From: Ananas comosus | Taxonomy: Eukaryota > Streptophyta > Magnoliopsida > Poales > Bromeliaceae | DNA length: 64,000 bases | Reading direction: 5' to 3' | NCBI RefSeq assembly: GCF_001540865.1 | Contig: NC_033631.1 | Span: forward strand, 12,114,808 to 12,178,807 | In this document: in pieces, positions 33,221-45,795 of the stretch | How positions within the stretch are numbered: position 1 is the first letter of the stretch | Layout of the letters: the number at the start of each line of letters is the position of its first letter | Notes under the pieces: model-generated | The model's database searches: none | The model's input: the letters and a program-made list of their open reading frames with translations, nothing else | Told to the model about the DNA's origin: nothing | Position numbers and translations under genes: made by a program

Positions 33221-36200
33221 TCATTTTATATCCATATTTCGCTGACCAAAGTTTATTTCTGAGTATCTGGTGAATTATTAGGAGAACATAGATAAGGAAA
33301 CAAAAGATGCAAGCTGAGACACCATATGGTGCAAAAGTTAGAAAGATTAAAAGTATTCAACTTGATATCGCTGAGGATCATTAGTTCATTACTAACCTAC
33401 GAGGTTTGTTCTGCCGTCAGCAGCATCTGAAATATAAACAACGAACAAACAGATAGTTACTAAATACAGATGATAACAGACACAGCTACAAATTAAATTT
33501 TTTATCAACTCATCAGAACATGCAATTTAAATAGGCGTGTGGTGTTTACCAGGTCTTTCCAGGGACTTCAATAATCCAGTAGCTTTGGTTGCACTAGTTT
33601 CCCTACAGTGACAACAAATTACGGTCAGGTTCAACAGTAGAGCATGTCAAACACATTAATAAAAGAAAAAAAAAAAACCTTCCTCAAAGGACGAGAAGCC
33701 AAATAAAAAAAATTGCAAATTTTGAGAAGGCGCCAAAGACCTAATTTAAGCAAAAAGATATTATAAATTCATTTTCTGGAAAACCCAATAAACATAGCTA
33801 GATTGACTGAAGAAAGAAAAGAAAAGTAATTAAATGTAGAGGAAAAAATAACAGCAAGCTATATAAACATTAGAAAATTTACCTGGAAGAAACAGATGAG
33901 GATGTTTGTCCTGAAGATCGCGTGTAGCAGCTACCGTCAAGAGCTATGTATGGCGGACAATAAGAAGCTCTTAGAGCCCCAGCTGCTCCTGCTAATACTG
34001 GCAACCTAACTTCAAAATTGGCAGAAAAAGAAACTTATAATGCGGTTATTGAAAGCATGTATTATAAGTAGCCTAAATTGTCGCTGTTATCTTAATCTCT
34101 AGAATTTCAATTTTCCAAATATAGAAGTCGTGAGTCTAGGAGAAAAAGGAGAACTGATTCATTACCAAGTCATTTCAGAATTGCCAAAACCAAGCTGAGG
34201 TTGAGCAACATATCCTGGCAGGGCCATACCAACAGTAGGAACACCATGATGCTGACCACTAAACTGCAAAACTGTAACACCAGAAGACAACCAAAAGAAA
34301 CTGGAATAACTACCGAGTACATCCCCATATAGGTTCTCCACACAGTAGTGTCTTCAAAGAAGGTAAAGTTACAGGAAGCTTCCAACAAGCATCTAGAAAA
34401 ACCTGGCAGGAGGCTGGAGTTCCAGGGAATCCTTGATCACCAATAAACTGAGCTCCACTGTGTAGGAAAGAGCCCCTTCCAGTTCCTTGGCTGCTAATTT
34501 TTCCCTTTCCAGCCAAAGGAGTCTTCAATTTATCTGACCCTGTAAGTGGGTCAGCTTCTTCATCTTCAACCAAACTTGTTGAGAAAGGTTTTGTAGGAGA
34601 TGACATCTGATTTCCACCATTAGATTGCTGACTAAACTGCTGGGCAGACTTTCGTGATGCAAGCTGAATGGGTGGTTGGACTGGTCTCTGCCGAACAATT
34701 GGGACTTGACTTTGCAGTGCTTTACTGTTAGGAGACCCTCCAATGCTAACACCTCTCCCTTGAACCCTTAAATTCAAAGAAGATTGACCACCACAGATTG
34801 ACGATAAAGTAAGCGCTGAAGAATACAGTAGTAAGCCAGCCATATTTTTCACACCAGCTGGTCAGAGAGAATCATCTACGTATAAACTACTGTGACAAAC
34901 TGAATCAACAATTGCTTTCCCTCTCTGCAAGGAATCATTCAACTGCACGGAAGGTGAAGGAGCCCTGTTGGTGTTTCTACTTTGTGCAGTCTTTCTAAGG
35001 AAAGTAGAATCTGACAGAATTTCTAAAACAAAACATAACAAGTGGTTAGAAAGTGCAATCAATTTTTTTTCTGATGTTCATGTACCCATTTCAAACTAAG
35101 CTATAATTCAGATAAGGTTAGTACATTATTACCAAGAAATTATAGCCAACTCACTGCTTGTGTTGAGCTGCAGGAATCTTAGGGTTCTTTTTTGCTAGAG
35201 GTTAGTAATGCCTGGGACCTCTACCCCTCACAGTTTTCGAAGCACAGTTTTGACCGTTGCCATCGTTATAGTAACTGCGAGATCTGCTTCTGCCTCTGAA
35301 ATACCCATCACCAGTACCATGTGTTCTGCTGCTGCCTCGGCCTCTAAACCGATCTTTCGACCTTCGCCTTTCCTAGTAAATAGAAATGATCTGACTGCTT
35401 TAAAGAAGCCAAACAGGAAGGTAATTTGAAAAGGGCATATCAAATGTTTGAAGAGAAAACCAATTAAGGAGCTCACTTCATCACAATGAGGATCCTACAA
35501 ATTCATCTCTTCAAACCTATCATGAACCCAAGCATGTTCATCTTCCAAATCCCGTAGTTTCTGTTCAACAAACATTCTCCTGGTATAAGTGAGAGGAAAA
35601 GAGGGTCATTACACGATGTAGGTCATTCCGAGAGAATTTGCTTTCAAAATAGCAACTATCCCTGTTCTTTTTCTTTTATTTTCCTTTACTATGTCAAGCA
35701 GAGTAAAGTGGATAAGTCAAGTATTTCCTCTGACCTCTGTTATTCCCCAACATAATTGTGCGAAAAATCTAATAAATGATGCAATTTAACAACCCCGATC
35801 TCTCCACGAATGCTTTGAGGCTCACATCACAAGGATACATAAATTTAAGGAGACTCATTGCACAAAGAAGCTTCTTCAATCAAAACCAATTTGAACTAAT
35901 GCTTATTGCTGTTTGATCATATAAGTATGAAGAGTATGATAACAATGCTATAGCACCGAAGAATGTGATAAAGCAATTGAGTTTTCCATCATCACCTCGC
36001 TGCAGCTCAAAGACTAAAGCACAAGCTTCAACAATACATACTACATAAAAAGATTTGCAAAGAGGGAAAAATCAAATCAAAAGCTGCAAAACTCGGAGGA
36101 ACTCACCAATGCCGCCCCCTACCCTTCGCTTGAAATCGATCATCATGCATGTAGAATGCTCCACTAGTGGAGTGGGCACATCATAAGGCTCATTCTCCTT

Positions 36201-36620
36201 CTCCTCTTCCACCTGGTCGTTGCCTCGATCACCAAACTGTTTCCCATCTGAGCTCTCCCCTACCAATTCCAAACCCTCTCGCACATTAACGTGAACCCTT
36301 CCTTCAACACCGACACCGACAACGACACCGACACCGACACCGACACATTCTTCGTGCTCAGCTTCTTCTTCGTCCCCCTCCATTACTAGCTCCAATTCCT
36401 CCTCCTCCAAGTCGTCCTCATCCTCGTACACCTCCGCTTCCCCTTGCCCATCGGATTCCCCCTCAGATACAATCCCAGCTCTCGGATCCTTCCGCGCCAC
36501 CTCCCCACCGTCCGTTCCCGCGCCGTCCTCGTCGTCGCTCGCCTCCCGGCGCCGCATCGACGGAAGCCGCGCGTCCTCGGGGTCGCTCTCGTACTCCACC
36601 TCCTCTTCCTCGACGGCCAT
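33221..36620 (-). pseudogene. MLN51-like: MLN51/Barentsz-like gene copy with multiple lesions
   Basis: The first exon (36620..36107) encodes the family start MAVEEEEVEYESDPEDARLP plus a long acidic region. The eIF4AIII-binding Btz core SGAFYMHDDRF is present but out of frame: CCACT is duplicated in tandem at 36175..36166. Exon 2 (35579..35477) encodes AWVHDRFEEMNL and then TAG (35495-35497). Exon 3 (35372..35155), RG-rich, holds TAA at 35202-35204. Exon 4 (from 35022) has TGA at 34862-34864 and TAG at 34310-34312 with a frame change between. Later exons still encode LPVLAGAAGALRASYC (about 33970-34010) and RYSEINFGQ near 33240. Introns with GT/AG borders are kept, so this is a duplicated rather than processed copy. 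MLN51 is an exon-junction-complex core protein in mRNA quality control. Assembly error could explain single lesions but hardly all. Confidence 0.78.
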
Positions 36621-36641
36621 CGATTGGTTCACGAAACCCAA

Positions 36642-37159
36642 ACCCTAATCCAATTCCGAAGCAGGGATTGCAACACCAACCTGAGAATTCAACCAGAGAC
36701 GGGTTCTACCCCGTCGATCGAGACAGGTAGGTGGAGTACGAAGCTACTCTAGGGTTTTGAGAATCGAGAACGGTGACTCCGAAGGAGCGAAATGGGAGAG
36801 AGGAGGAATCGGAGAGAAATGGGAGAGAGGAGGAATCGGAGACCTTGAAGAAGTGGAATAATAGAGAGAGCTGTAGTTTTGGAGCACAGCTGAATAGGAA
36901 AAATAATATTATAATAATAAATATAATAAGGCACGTTCGCAAATATTCTATTGTTGAGGGGGTTATGCGAAAATTTTAACCAAAAGAAAACTATGGTAAC
37001 AACGAAGCGACCGCGGAGGAGAAAAGGAGTCTCTTTTCCATCGCATTTTTGAGCCTCGCTCGCGCCGCGCCCTCTTTCCTTCCCCTCGCTCAGGATGCTT
37101 ATCTCCATCTCCTCCACGAAACCCTAGTCGATCGCATCTCCTAACCCGCCTCCATTGTT
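36642..37159. promoter_or_regulatory. Short head-to-head intergenic region
   Basis: About 540 bases separate the MLN51-like start (minus) and the PPR start (plus), so one bidirectional promoter region probably serves both. A G/A-rich tandem repeat (AATGGGAGAGAGGAGGAATC, about 36790-36840) and an ATTATAATAATAAATATAAT patch lie within. No defined core promoter was assigned. Confidence 0.4.
37094..37126 (+). other. Upstream open reading frame before the PPR start
   Basis: ATG ... TAG encoding MLISISSTKP, 33 bases before the annotated ATG. It matters only if the transcript begins upstream of it, which the sequence alone cannot show. Confidence 0.35.
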
Positions 37160-39928
37160 ATGTTAAGATCTCTTCTCCGTGCCACCTCCTTTAGCTCCAC
37201 ACTCGCATCCTTCTCCTCCCACCTCAAACCCACTCGAATTATCCGTTTTAGAGCCATAACCTCTCTCAATCTCAACAAACACAGCGAATCCAGGAAACCC
37301 AACTCGAGTTGTGGCACCATGGCCGAGGTTTTGGAGATTTTGGGCCCCTTTCACCTCATCTTCCCCACCTCCGAGGTTCGCCTCTACGTGCGCATGCTTA
37401 GGAAATGCATCAGATCCAGGGATTCTTTCATGGGTAGTTTAGTTCACGCGCATGTGATCAAGCGCGGATTCAATTCGGATTTACTTGTATCGAATGTGTT
37501 GTTGGATATGTACGCCAAAGCTGGGACCTTGGTTGGTTGTGACAAACTGTTCGATGAAATGCCGGAGAGAGATTTGATATCATGGTGTACTTTGATTTCA
37601 GGTTTTGTTAATCATGGGTTTGATTTGGAAGCATTTCTGATCTTCAGGAGAATGTGTAGTGGCAGTTTGAAGCCGAATCGTTTTGTTATATCCTCTGTTT
37701 TAAAGGCGTGTGGGGGATCCAGAATTTTAGAACTGGGCCTCCTAGTTCGTGGGATAGTCATTAAATCTGGACTATTTGTTGATAGATTTGTAGAGGTTGG
37801 GTTTGTTGATATGTACGCTAAATGTGGAGATGTGGAAAGCGCTCTCAAGTTGTTCTATGAAATTCCCATTAAGAGTCCAGTTGCTTGGAATGCGATGATT
37901 TCAGGTTTTGTTCAGAATGGATATTTCATTGAGGGTGCCAAACTTTGTCGGGATATGTGCCGTGTTGGGTTATTCATGGACTTGGTCACATTGAGAATAG
38001 TTGCAAACATTGCTGCTGTTCTTGAGATGTTTGAGTTCTGCAAAAATCTTCATGTTTACGCTATTAAGGTTGGATTGAGCACTGATAGTTTTGTTGTTGC
38101 CGAGCTGGTAAAATTACTAACCAATGTAGGTGAAGTAGAATATATGGGAAAGCTTTTCAGTTTGGTCAAAAGGCCTGAAACATCCTTGTATTCTTTAGTT
38201 ATCTCAGGTTACCATTTACACGGCTACAGGGAAGAAGCTGTAAAACTTGCAGAAGCCCTTCTTTCATTGGATCCTAATTTAAGGGAAGGGGATTCTGTTG
38301 CAGTGCTTAATCTGTGCCTTTCAAAAGGGGAGATTATGCAGCTCCATGCTCGCGTATTTAAAGCCAGGCAATTCTCTTATCTTTCGGTCGGCAACACTTT
38401 AATCTCTTTGTACTCCAAAATTGGGGAGATGACGGATGCTGGTGAAATTTTTAGAGAGATGCCAGCAAATGATGCCATTTCATGGACGACAATAATGGCA
38501 GGTTATGTTCAGAATCTTCAATTTGGAAAAGCACTTGATACTTTAAGAGCTTTCAGAAAAACTGGAATACAGTTAGACCAATATTGTCTAGCTACTATCA
38601 TCAATACTTGCACTGGACTACAAGATATAAGTAAAGGCAAACAGATTCATTCATTGGTCATTATACTTGGATTAGCATTCTCTGATTTTATCACAGCATC
38701 TTTACTTCACATGTACGCAAAATGCGGGTTCATTGAGGTCGCTGCTAAGTTGTTCTCTTGCTCGTTATCACCACAGAATATAGTCTTGAAGAATATAATG
38801 CTTTCTGGGTATTGCTGGAATTCTCAGCCAGAAAAGGCCGTTCTGCTTTTCTTCAGGGAGTGCCAGTCTGGTCTTGTTCCTGACCAGTTCACTTATTCTA
38901 CTGCTCTCAATGCTTGTGCTGATGTAAGGGCAAAGGAGGCTGGTGAGCAGATTCACTGCTGTGTGGCTAAGAGTGGTTTTGAATCTTCAGATGTTATAGT
39001 TGGGAATGCTATTATAAACCTCTATATGAAATGTGGATGCCTCGCTAATGCTTGTAAATTTTTCTACAGCATGAAAAGTTGCAACACAAACTCATATGCA
39101 ATGTTAATGTTAGGTTATATACAGAACAGATGTAGCAGCGAAGCTCTCCAACTGTTCTCTAGGATGCAACAAAGTGGCTTGCGAGCTAACCCAGTAGCTT
39201 TTGCTAGACTATTAAGGGGTTGTGCTGATTTATCAGCTATTGATCTTGGAAAACAAGTACATGCTTCTATTATAAAGATGGGTATGGTTTCAGATGTCTA
39301 CATCGATAATGCGCTGGTGGGAATGTATGCAAAATCAGCAGTTAGGGACGAAGCACTAGAAACTTCAGAAGAGCTGTCAATGAAAGATGATCAAGTTTGT
39401 GATTTAATAGATAATGAATTTTCTCAAGCTGAGGAAACAGAAAACAACCTCAAAGCGTTTGGACTATTTACATTGCAGGAAGTGGAACAAAATCATGGTT
39501 GCAATGAAGATATCACAAACCATAATTCAAGTGTCACTTCAAAGATCTTCGAAACATTTCTACCTGTGACTGTGATTCGAAGGAATCTCAAGTTTAATTC
39601 GTCAGTGGTGAACATAATGAATAAAGTAAATGACGACTGTATGATTGAAGAGAATAATGTCTTTGACAAGATATTAGCTAAAGAAGTCGTTCTCAAAAAC
39701 TCTACTGGTTTGGAATGTGCAGGAAATGAGCGTGCATCTGTTAATTTCTTCAACATTATGCAGGAGGATAGTGTCATTTCAGATCAAATTCTTTTAGTTG
39801 TCTTCTTTGGTGATAGCTATCTTAAGATGTTCGAGAAAATTAACAGTTTGAAGATTTTGAAGAGATCAGACTATAGAAATAAGGGCTTGTTTAGTTCGGT
39901 CAGGGGTTCTGCAGTGACTGCTGTTTGA
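37160..39928 (+). CDS. PLS-type pentatricopeptide-repeat protein, organellar
   Basis: A single exon of 922 codons, as is usual for PPR genes. The N-terminus MLRSLLRATSFSSTLASFSS is rich in Arg and Ser without acids, a mitochondrial-type presequence. Repeats run from about residue 95 to 735, for example VSNVLLDMYAKAGTLVGCDK, LFDEMPERDLISWCTLISGF, VGFVDMYAKCGDVESALKLF, SGYCWNSQPEKAVLLFF and DNALVGMYAKSAVRDEALET; both 35- and longer/shorter units occur (PLS class). PLS proteins normally end in E/DYW domains for RNA editing; here the last ~185 residues are a non-repeat tail without E or DYW motifs. The family acts in organellar RNA processing or editing; the target is unknown. A second ATG at 37319 (codon 54) has a stronger context, ACCATGG. 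Confidence 0.85.
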   Translation: MLRSLLRATSFSSTLASFSSHLKPTRIIRFRAITSLNLNKHSESRKPNSSCGTMAEVLEILGPFHLIFPTSEVRLYVRMLRKCIRSRDSFMGSLVHAHVIKRGFNSDLLVSNVLLDMYAKAGTLVGCDKLFDEMPERDLISWCTLISGFVNHGFDLEAFLIFRRMCSGSLKPNRFVISSVLKACGGSRILELGLLVRGIVIKSGLFVDRFVEVGFVDMYAKCGDVESALKLFYEIPIKSPVAWNAMISGFVQNGYFIEGAKLCRDMCRVGLFMDLVTLRIVANIAAVLEMFEFCKNLHVYAIKVGLSTDSFVVAELVKLLTNVGEVEYMGKLFSLVKRPETSLYSLVISGYHLHGYREEAVKLAEALLSLDPNLREGDSVAVLNLCLSKGEIMQLHARVFKARQFSYLSVGNTLISLYSKIGEMTDAGEIFREMPANDAISWTTIMAGYVQNLQFGKALDTLRAFRKTGIQLDQYCLATIINTCTGLQDISKGKQIHSLVIILGLAFSDFITASLLHMYAKCGFIEVAAKLFSCSLSPQNIVLKNIMLSGYCWNSQPEKAVLLFFRECQSGLVPDQFTYSTALNACADVRAKEAGEQIHCCVAKSGFESSDVIVGNAIINLYMKCGCLANACKFFYSMKSCNTNSYAMLMLGYIQNRCSSEALQLFSRMQQSGLRANPVAFARLLRGCADLSAIDLGKQVHASIIKMGMVSDVYIDNALVGMYAKSAVRDEALETSEELSMKDDQVCDLIDNEFSQAEETENNLKAFGLFTLQEVEQNHGCNEDITNHNSSVTSKIFETFLPVTVIRRNLKFNSSVVNIMNKVNDDCMIEENNVFDKILAKEVVLKNSTGLECAGNERASVNFFNIMQEDSVISDQILLVVFFGDSYLKMFEKINSLKILKRSDYRNKGLFSSVRGSAVTAV

Positions 39929-42507
39929 GTTGTGGTATTTGAACAAGCATTGACAACTTTTTTCATTAAAATCCCCTAGGAGTTTCCTGCCACACCAGAA
40001 GCAAAAGCTTCAAAATGGAGTCCTGCATTTGGGATCTCTAAGCTGGTTTCAGCGTTATGTCATAGCAAAAAGCTTTAGACTTTTTGTTTATCAAACACCT
40101 AGCTGCAGGCTTTTGGAAGTTGAGAAGTTGTTCCAAAGTCAAGCAATACGGGCACTTTATGGAGTATCACTATGCGGGCTTGCTTGATGACAATAAACAG
40201 CAGGAAGGCATAAAGGCCGTTGAGAATAAATGCCAGCAGGAAGGTGAGAAAGGCCATGTCTGATCAAATGCTTAAGTCTATCTCTGCTCTTTAAGAAGAA
40301 GATACACTGAATCTAGAGCGAAAGACGACTTTGCGTGTCCCTTATGAAGATGAATAGATGGTATATAGGACAGGAAAAGAAAGGAGAACACTGTAGTTTG
40401 TCATGGATAAAAGAGGGAATGGCGTGCATACTTGTGAATTGAGAAAAGGAGTTCTGGAAACTCCTATGTTTTGGCGGTTATTCATCCTTGGCAGGCTAAA
40501 TTTGATTGGAATTGGTCAACAAAAGCAAACCCAAGCAAGTGCGAAATAGTCTAACTGTTGATTAAGTGCTACAACTCCTTTGTTTCACAACTGGATCTAT
40601 GTTTCTTTCAGGCGCGGATGCAGCATTGAAGCTGTGGCACGTAGAGGTCTTTCAATTTATAGCAGACAAATGGCTTCTGAGAAGCTGCTGCAAGCAACCA
40701 AGCACAACCGACATTGGCTAAGTTAATGGTATTCTAAGATAGACAATCTACTATTTTTAAATGCTGATGTTGCTCTATAAATGCTCTAATTGTATCTTTG
40801 TAATGGCTCTTTTTTCTTTCGGGGTAGAAAACACACTTCCTGTTTTGCAATTCTTATCAAATGCAACTAAACTGCTAAATGGAATTACCGGTTACCTGAG
40901 CTATTCACATAAAAGATGTAGGGACACCAAATATACAGAAATGCAATCGACAAATATCTTCCTCCTAAATTCTGTATATAGATAGTGCACCGTCACTCCA
41001 TTAGATTCCATATGTTTCGGTTGGATTGGTTGTATAGCTCATACATGAGTTGGGTGTGGCATGTACTCGCAAATTCTTAGACTCTGCAGTAGTAGTAATG
41101 CGGTACTCTAATTTGTCTTTCTGTCGCAGGTGTGGAAATCATGGCTTAGAAAAGAAGCAAAAATCAACACTGAACACAGGCACTGGAATTGGAGGCACCC
41201 CTTCCCTAATTGTCATTACTGACTCGGACATGGTTTTACTAATGAAAACTTAGTAAGATGCCGTATTGAAGCCTACTTCTGCAATCTAAACAAACATATG
41301 TTTTAGTTAATCAAGTCATTCGCTGCTTTTTTTTTTCATTTTCTGAATCTGCCTGCTTTTTACCAAAAACTGAGCTTCTCAACTTTTTGATTGTGGTTAG
41401 AAGTAATTCATTCACTACATCAGGATATTTCTCCTTTTGTTTTCTGAGCATTGAACTTGGTGGCATCATATGTAGAGTGGATTGTTGCTACCTCCAGCTT
41501 ATAAACTCCCATTATTTTCGCCAGTATTCTTTCTTATTCTGATAATTTATGGCTCTTGTGCTTTGACGCAGGTGCCGACTCAACAATCTGGGCCAAAAGT
41601 TCAAAGAATCATATCAAGTTCAATATGTAGTTTGAGTGTGTGATCGCAAATGCTTCGGCGCCGCCTTGCAATAGAATTTTCTGTGTCTAAAGACTATTGT
41701 TAGCTAATAATGACATTGTTTCTGTAGTCTCTCAATGGACAAATCTCAATTTGATTATAATCCACATGAAATTTGCTAGTTATTTTTTTTATTTTTTTCA
41801 TTTTTTTTCTTTGAATGCCTTGGGCCAGAGTTTTGGACCGTCACGTTCTTGGGCCTGAAAATCCAAAGCTGAAAAGAATTTGGACCCGGCCTATAAACTG
41901 ATACTGATTTAAGGTACAATATGTGTTGCAGTTCCACGTTATTGGGCCCGAAAAGCAAAGCCGAGTATATTTCGGACCGGATCTATGCGTGGACTCTGTG
42001 GAACAGTATATATAAGTCCGAGTCCAACATGACCTGAGTCACACAATCACTAGATACACAAAATAAAGAAGGAAAAGCACTTCATTTCACAGCAGAAATC
42101 ATCTTCTGCATGTGGTGATAAAGCAATGTTACAGCTCTCTTATCTTTGCCTTCAAAGGTAGGTACAGTTCAATGACGTGAAAAAAAACAATGGCACAATT
42201 GATGGAGATTTTGCACTTGAATCCAACAATTTCCAAATCGATAAATATTCTCGAATATGATCGAATTACGTCCGAGGAGCAATAATACCCTTTCAGCCCA
42301 AATCTCCCATCTCAAAATACCTCCTCATTAGAAGCTGAACTGTTGTTGCAGAAACCGATATCTCCGTTATGGCTTCTTAAGTTCGCAATTGTTTTCTTTC
42401 AAATTATTGTGGTGAGATAACCTGAAGATATCTTCTCAACTTAGAATGAGATGTGCCCCACCCAAATGTGCTCTGATCCACACTAACAAACCTCTTATGA
42501 TTTTGAT
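39929..42507. other. Convergent 3' regions of the PPR and SULTR3 genes
   Basis: Acceptor-like TTTCAG|GCGCGG (about 40613), CGCAG|GTGTGG (about 41130) and CGCAG|GTGCCG (about 41573) suggest a spliced 3' UTR for the PPR transcript, but there is no coding frame. No other gene was recognised. Confidence 0.4.
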
Positions 42508-42708
42508 CTATGCTCGATCCTCCTTGTTTCTTGATTCTTGGAGATTAAACCGGCACGCTGTTACTGCATCATTAACAGAGAGGAAAACCCAATCCTGTCC
42601 GACTAGTTCGATGAACCCGGATGACATTAACTTATCTGCGACCTCTAGCCTAGGATTCACTAAAGCCATCTGCATATACAAAGAAGTTTTACTAGTTTGC
42701 GTAAATAA

Positions 42709-42746
<38 letters not shown>

Positions 42747-45700
42747 TTAACACCATTTTAGATTCACTTCACTTTTGAATGTATATTTTTACCTGGATCC
42801 CCCTTCTATCAAGGTTTGCGTGGACTTCATTTAGCATCCCAATACCAGAGTTGTCGATGGATGTCACACCTGCACACCACATGTCTTAAAATGTTAAGTC
42901 AAATGAAATTCAGGGATTGAATTATTAAAATTTTAGACTTTGAGAAAATAGGGTCAAAATTTGAGGGACTATTTAAATCTAATAAACAGAATCAAGAGTA
43001 ACAATGCTGGTATTACTTTTTAGATGCTATTAATTTGATTAATTTTGGTACAAGCATGTGCTATTAATTTTCAAACTTTGTCAAGGTAAAAGTAGGAACA
43101 AGCAAACAAAGTTTACCGCCGATTTCAACAATAACATGATGTATATCTTCTCCATTCTTCTTGCGAACGCTCTCTTCGTCTTCTAACCATCTTGTTATCC
43201 TGACATATTTATGGGACAAAAGATGATTTAAGAACTTAACAAGAAATAAACTTTGAACAAAGTTACAGCACTTTTTTTCTTTTACCTTTCCCTTAAATAA
43301 CCAGCATTTGCAAAGTAGATAGGAGAGCCCAGTTTCAAGATGAGGATATTTGGGAGACTAAGTGAATCAGGATATTGCTTTGCATCGCGGAACAATTCCG
43401 TTCCTCTTATGTTTCCGAGCCTGCATGTTGTAGGTCTAGCTACATATAACAATGCCCTAATTATCGACAAACCTACCTGTCGAAAAGAAACACAAAATTG
43501 ATTACTATACGACATCGAATAAACCGAACCATGTACCCAAATCTCCTGCTTTGGTTGTACCTCTAAGATTTGTAGTTTAAACTTTAAAATTATGAGCAGG
43601 GACTAGTCCTTACCGAAAAACTGAGACCGATAACCATAGAGAAGAGCACGACACCGAGAAAGGCAACCATGCATATGCAAAAGTCGAACTTGTCCACTTT
43701 GAAGAGGCGTCGGAACTCCTTGATTTCGATAAGCCCAATCATGGCGACAACAATGATCGCAGCGAGGGCCACCAAGGGAGTGTACTTGAAGAGAGGAGCC
43801 AAGAACAGCAAAACCATCATTATGCATATCGACATCACCACATTGGACATCGCGGTCTTACACCCCGCGTGGAAATTCACAGCCGACTTCGAAAAGGGAC
43901 CTGAAAAAATGCTATGCCTGTTTGAATGAGTAATAGAGGAAATCACATAGATGACTACATTCTGAAAATGAATGAGCATCAGTGACACGAACAGCTTAAG
44001 AAGAAAGAGAACCATTTTCGATTCACGGGGAAATAAATTTGGCAAATTAAGTACCTGTTGTGAGATAACACGAAGTAAAAGAACCGACGATGTTCATGAT
44101 CCCGAAAGCTACCATCTCCTTGTTCCCGTCTATCTGTTCATTTTTCATCAAAGCTAAGCTTCTCCCCACTGCTATTCCTTCCTGAAATAGTTGAATAATG
44201 CGGTAATCATAAGTTTTTATTACAAAAAAAAAACTTAAAAAATGCTTAGAAATGTATTATAGTAAGGAACCAATCGAATTTCTGTTCTTACCGCGAGAGC
44301 TAGGAATCCTGAAAGTAGCCCTGCTTTTATGGCAGTGGTAAGGTGGCGAGATTGGAAATTCAAGTCAGAAATTGAGATCGGATTAAGCCCTTTCTTCAGA
44401 TCACCAACCTGTCGAAAACATTTATAACATGACAATCAACATTGATGCCCAAAACTAGGTTTGCTTCAATTAACAAGGATCATACAAAAAATTTCAGACC
44501 AATATAGCACAATAACATATCATCTACACAGATATTTGTTTGATCCTTTTAAGCTAGTCCTAAAGTCACCTTAATCTAGGCACATCAAAAATGAAACATT
44601 CTAGGTGTAACTATTAAATGTTTAAGCTCTGTTGCAAATTCTACATAACCACCAACTCAAATCCATGTTTTTTTTTTTGTGACAAAGTAAATGGCACTTC
44701 AAAGTTCCAAGGACCACATTTGCATTGTCATTGTAGCCAGTGGAAATGTAAAATGTCACCAACTAAAGTGCCTAAGAGCTATGTACACCCTTCCAAAACA
44801 TTCAAAAAGGCAAAAAAAAAAAAAGAAAAAAAAAAGAAAAAAAAAAGGAAATAACAAATAAGAATATACTTAACTATAGGGATCCCATGTTCCTCTCCAT
44901 GCACAAGATAAGCAAAGATACCACCAATTACAACAACCAGTAGAGGGGCAATTGCTGACACCCAGAATAGCTTTGGCACCTTTGTTTTCTGCATTTATTT
45001 ATTCCCAAAACCATTAAATTTTTCCATTTTAAACTCAACTATATAAGATGAGGCTTAATATATGCTTGGTAGATTCAAAATCATTTAGTTTTTTTTATAG
45101 AAAGGAATATAGATGATTTGGTAGGTTTAAACATAAAGAAAAAGATTATTATTATATATATTAAAAGGAGATTTATGTGTTGAGTTGGATTCCCCACTTA
45201 CCAGGTGCCGAGAGAGGAGCAAAAAGAAGAGGAAGCATATCCCAAGAACGAAGCTTTCCCATCTCCACTGCAAATAAAAAGGGGGGGAAAAAAGAGAAAA
45301 ATAAGGTTAAAGTAACAACTTAAAATTGGAATTATTCACACTTGACATATCAGTGTAATCTCATTCCTTTTACAGGTTATTTAATTCAAATAAGAAGCGC
45401 ATTAACTCAGTGTGGATCACTCGGATAGTAGGTTAATTTTTTATTATTTATTTACTTGTATTATTGAGTTGTCATCTGAATTTTAAAAATAAAAAATACC
45501 CACTTAAACAATATGACTTTGAGATCAGAAACAGCAAATAGAAAATAAACAATTCAGATAGTTTTGTATTACGTTCATAACTCACAAGGTAATCTCAAAA
45601 TAAGGTATTCTCAGCTCAAGTTCGTCGTCTCGATTCAACATTAACTATTTCATAACTTGACTCAGATCTGAGTACGTCTTATGCAGCCTCTCTCATGTAC

Positions 45701-45750
45701 CAGAAATGTGATTTGCAATTAGTATTTTGGACGCATGCATGAACCAATTA

Positions 45751-45795
<45 letters not shown>

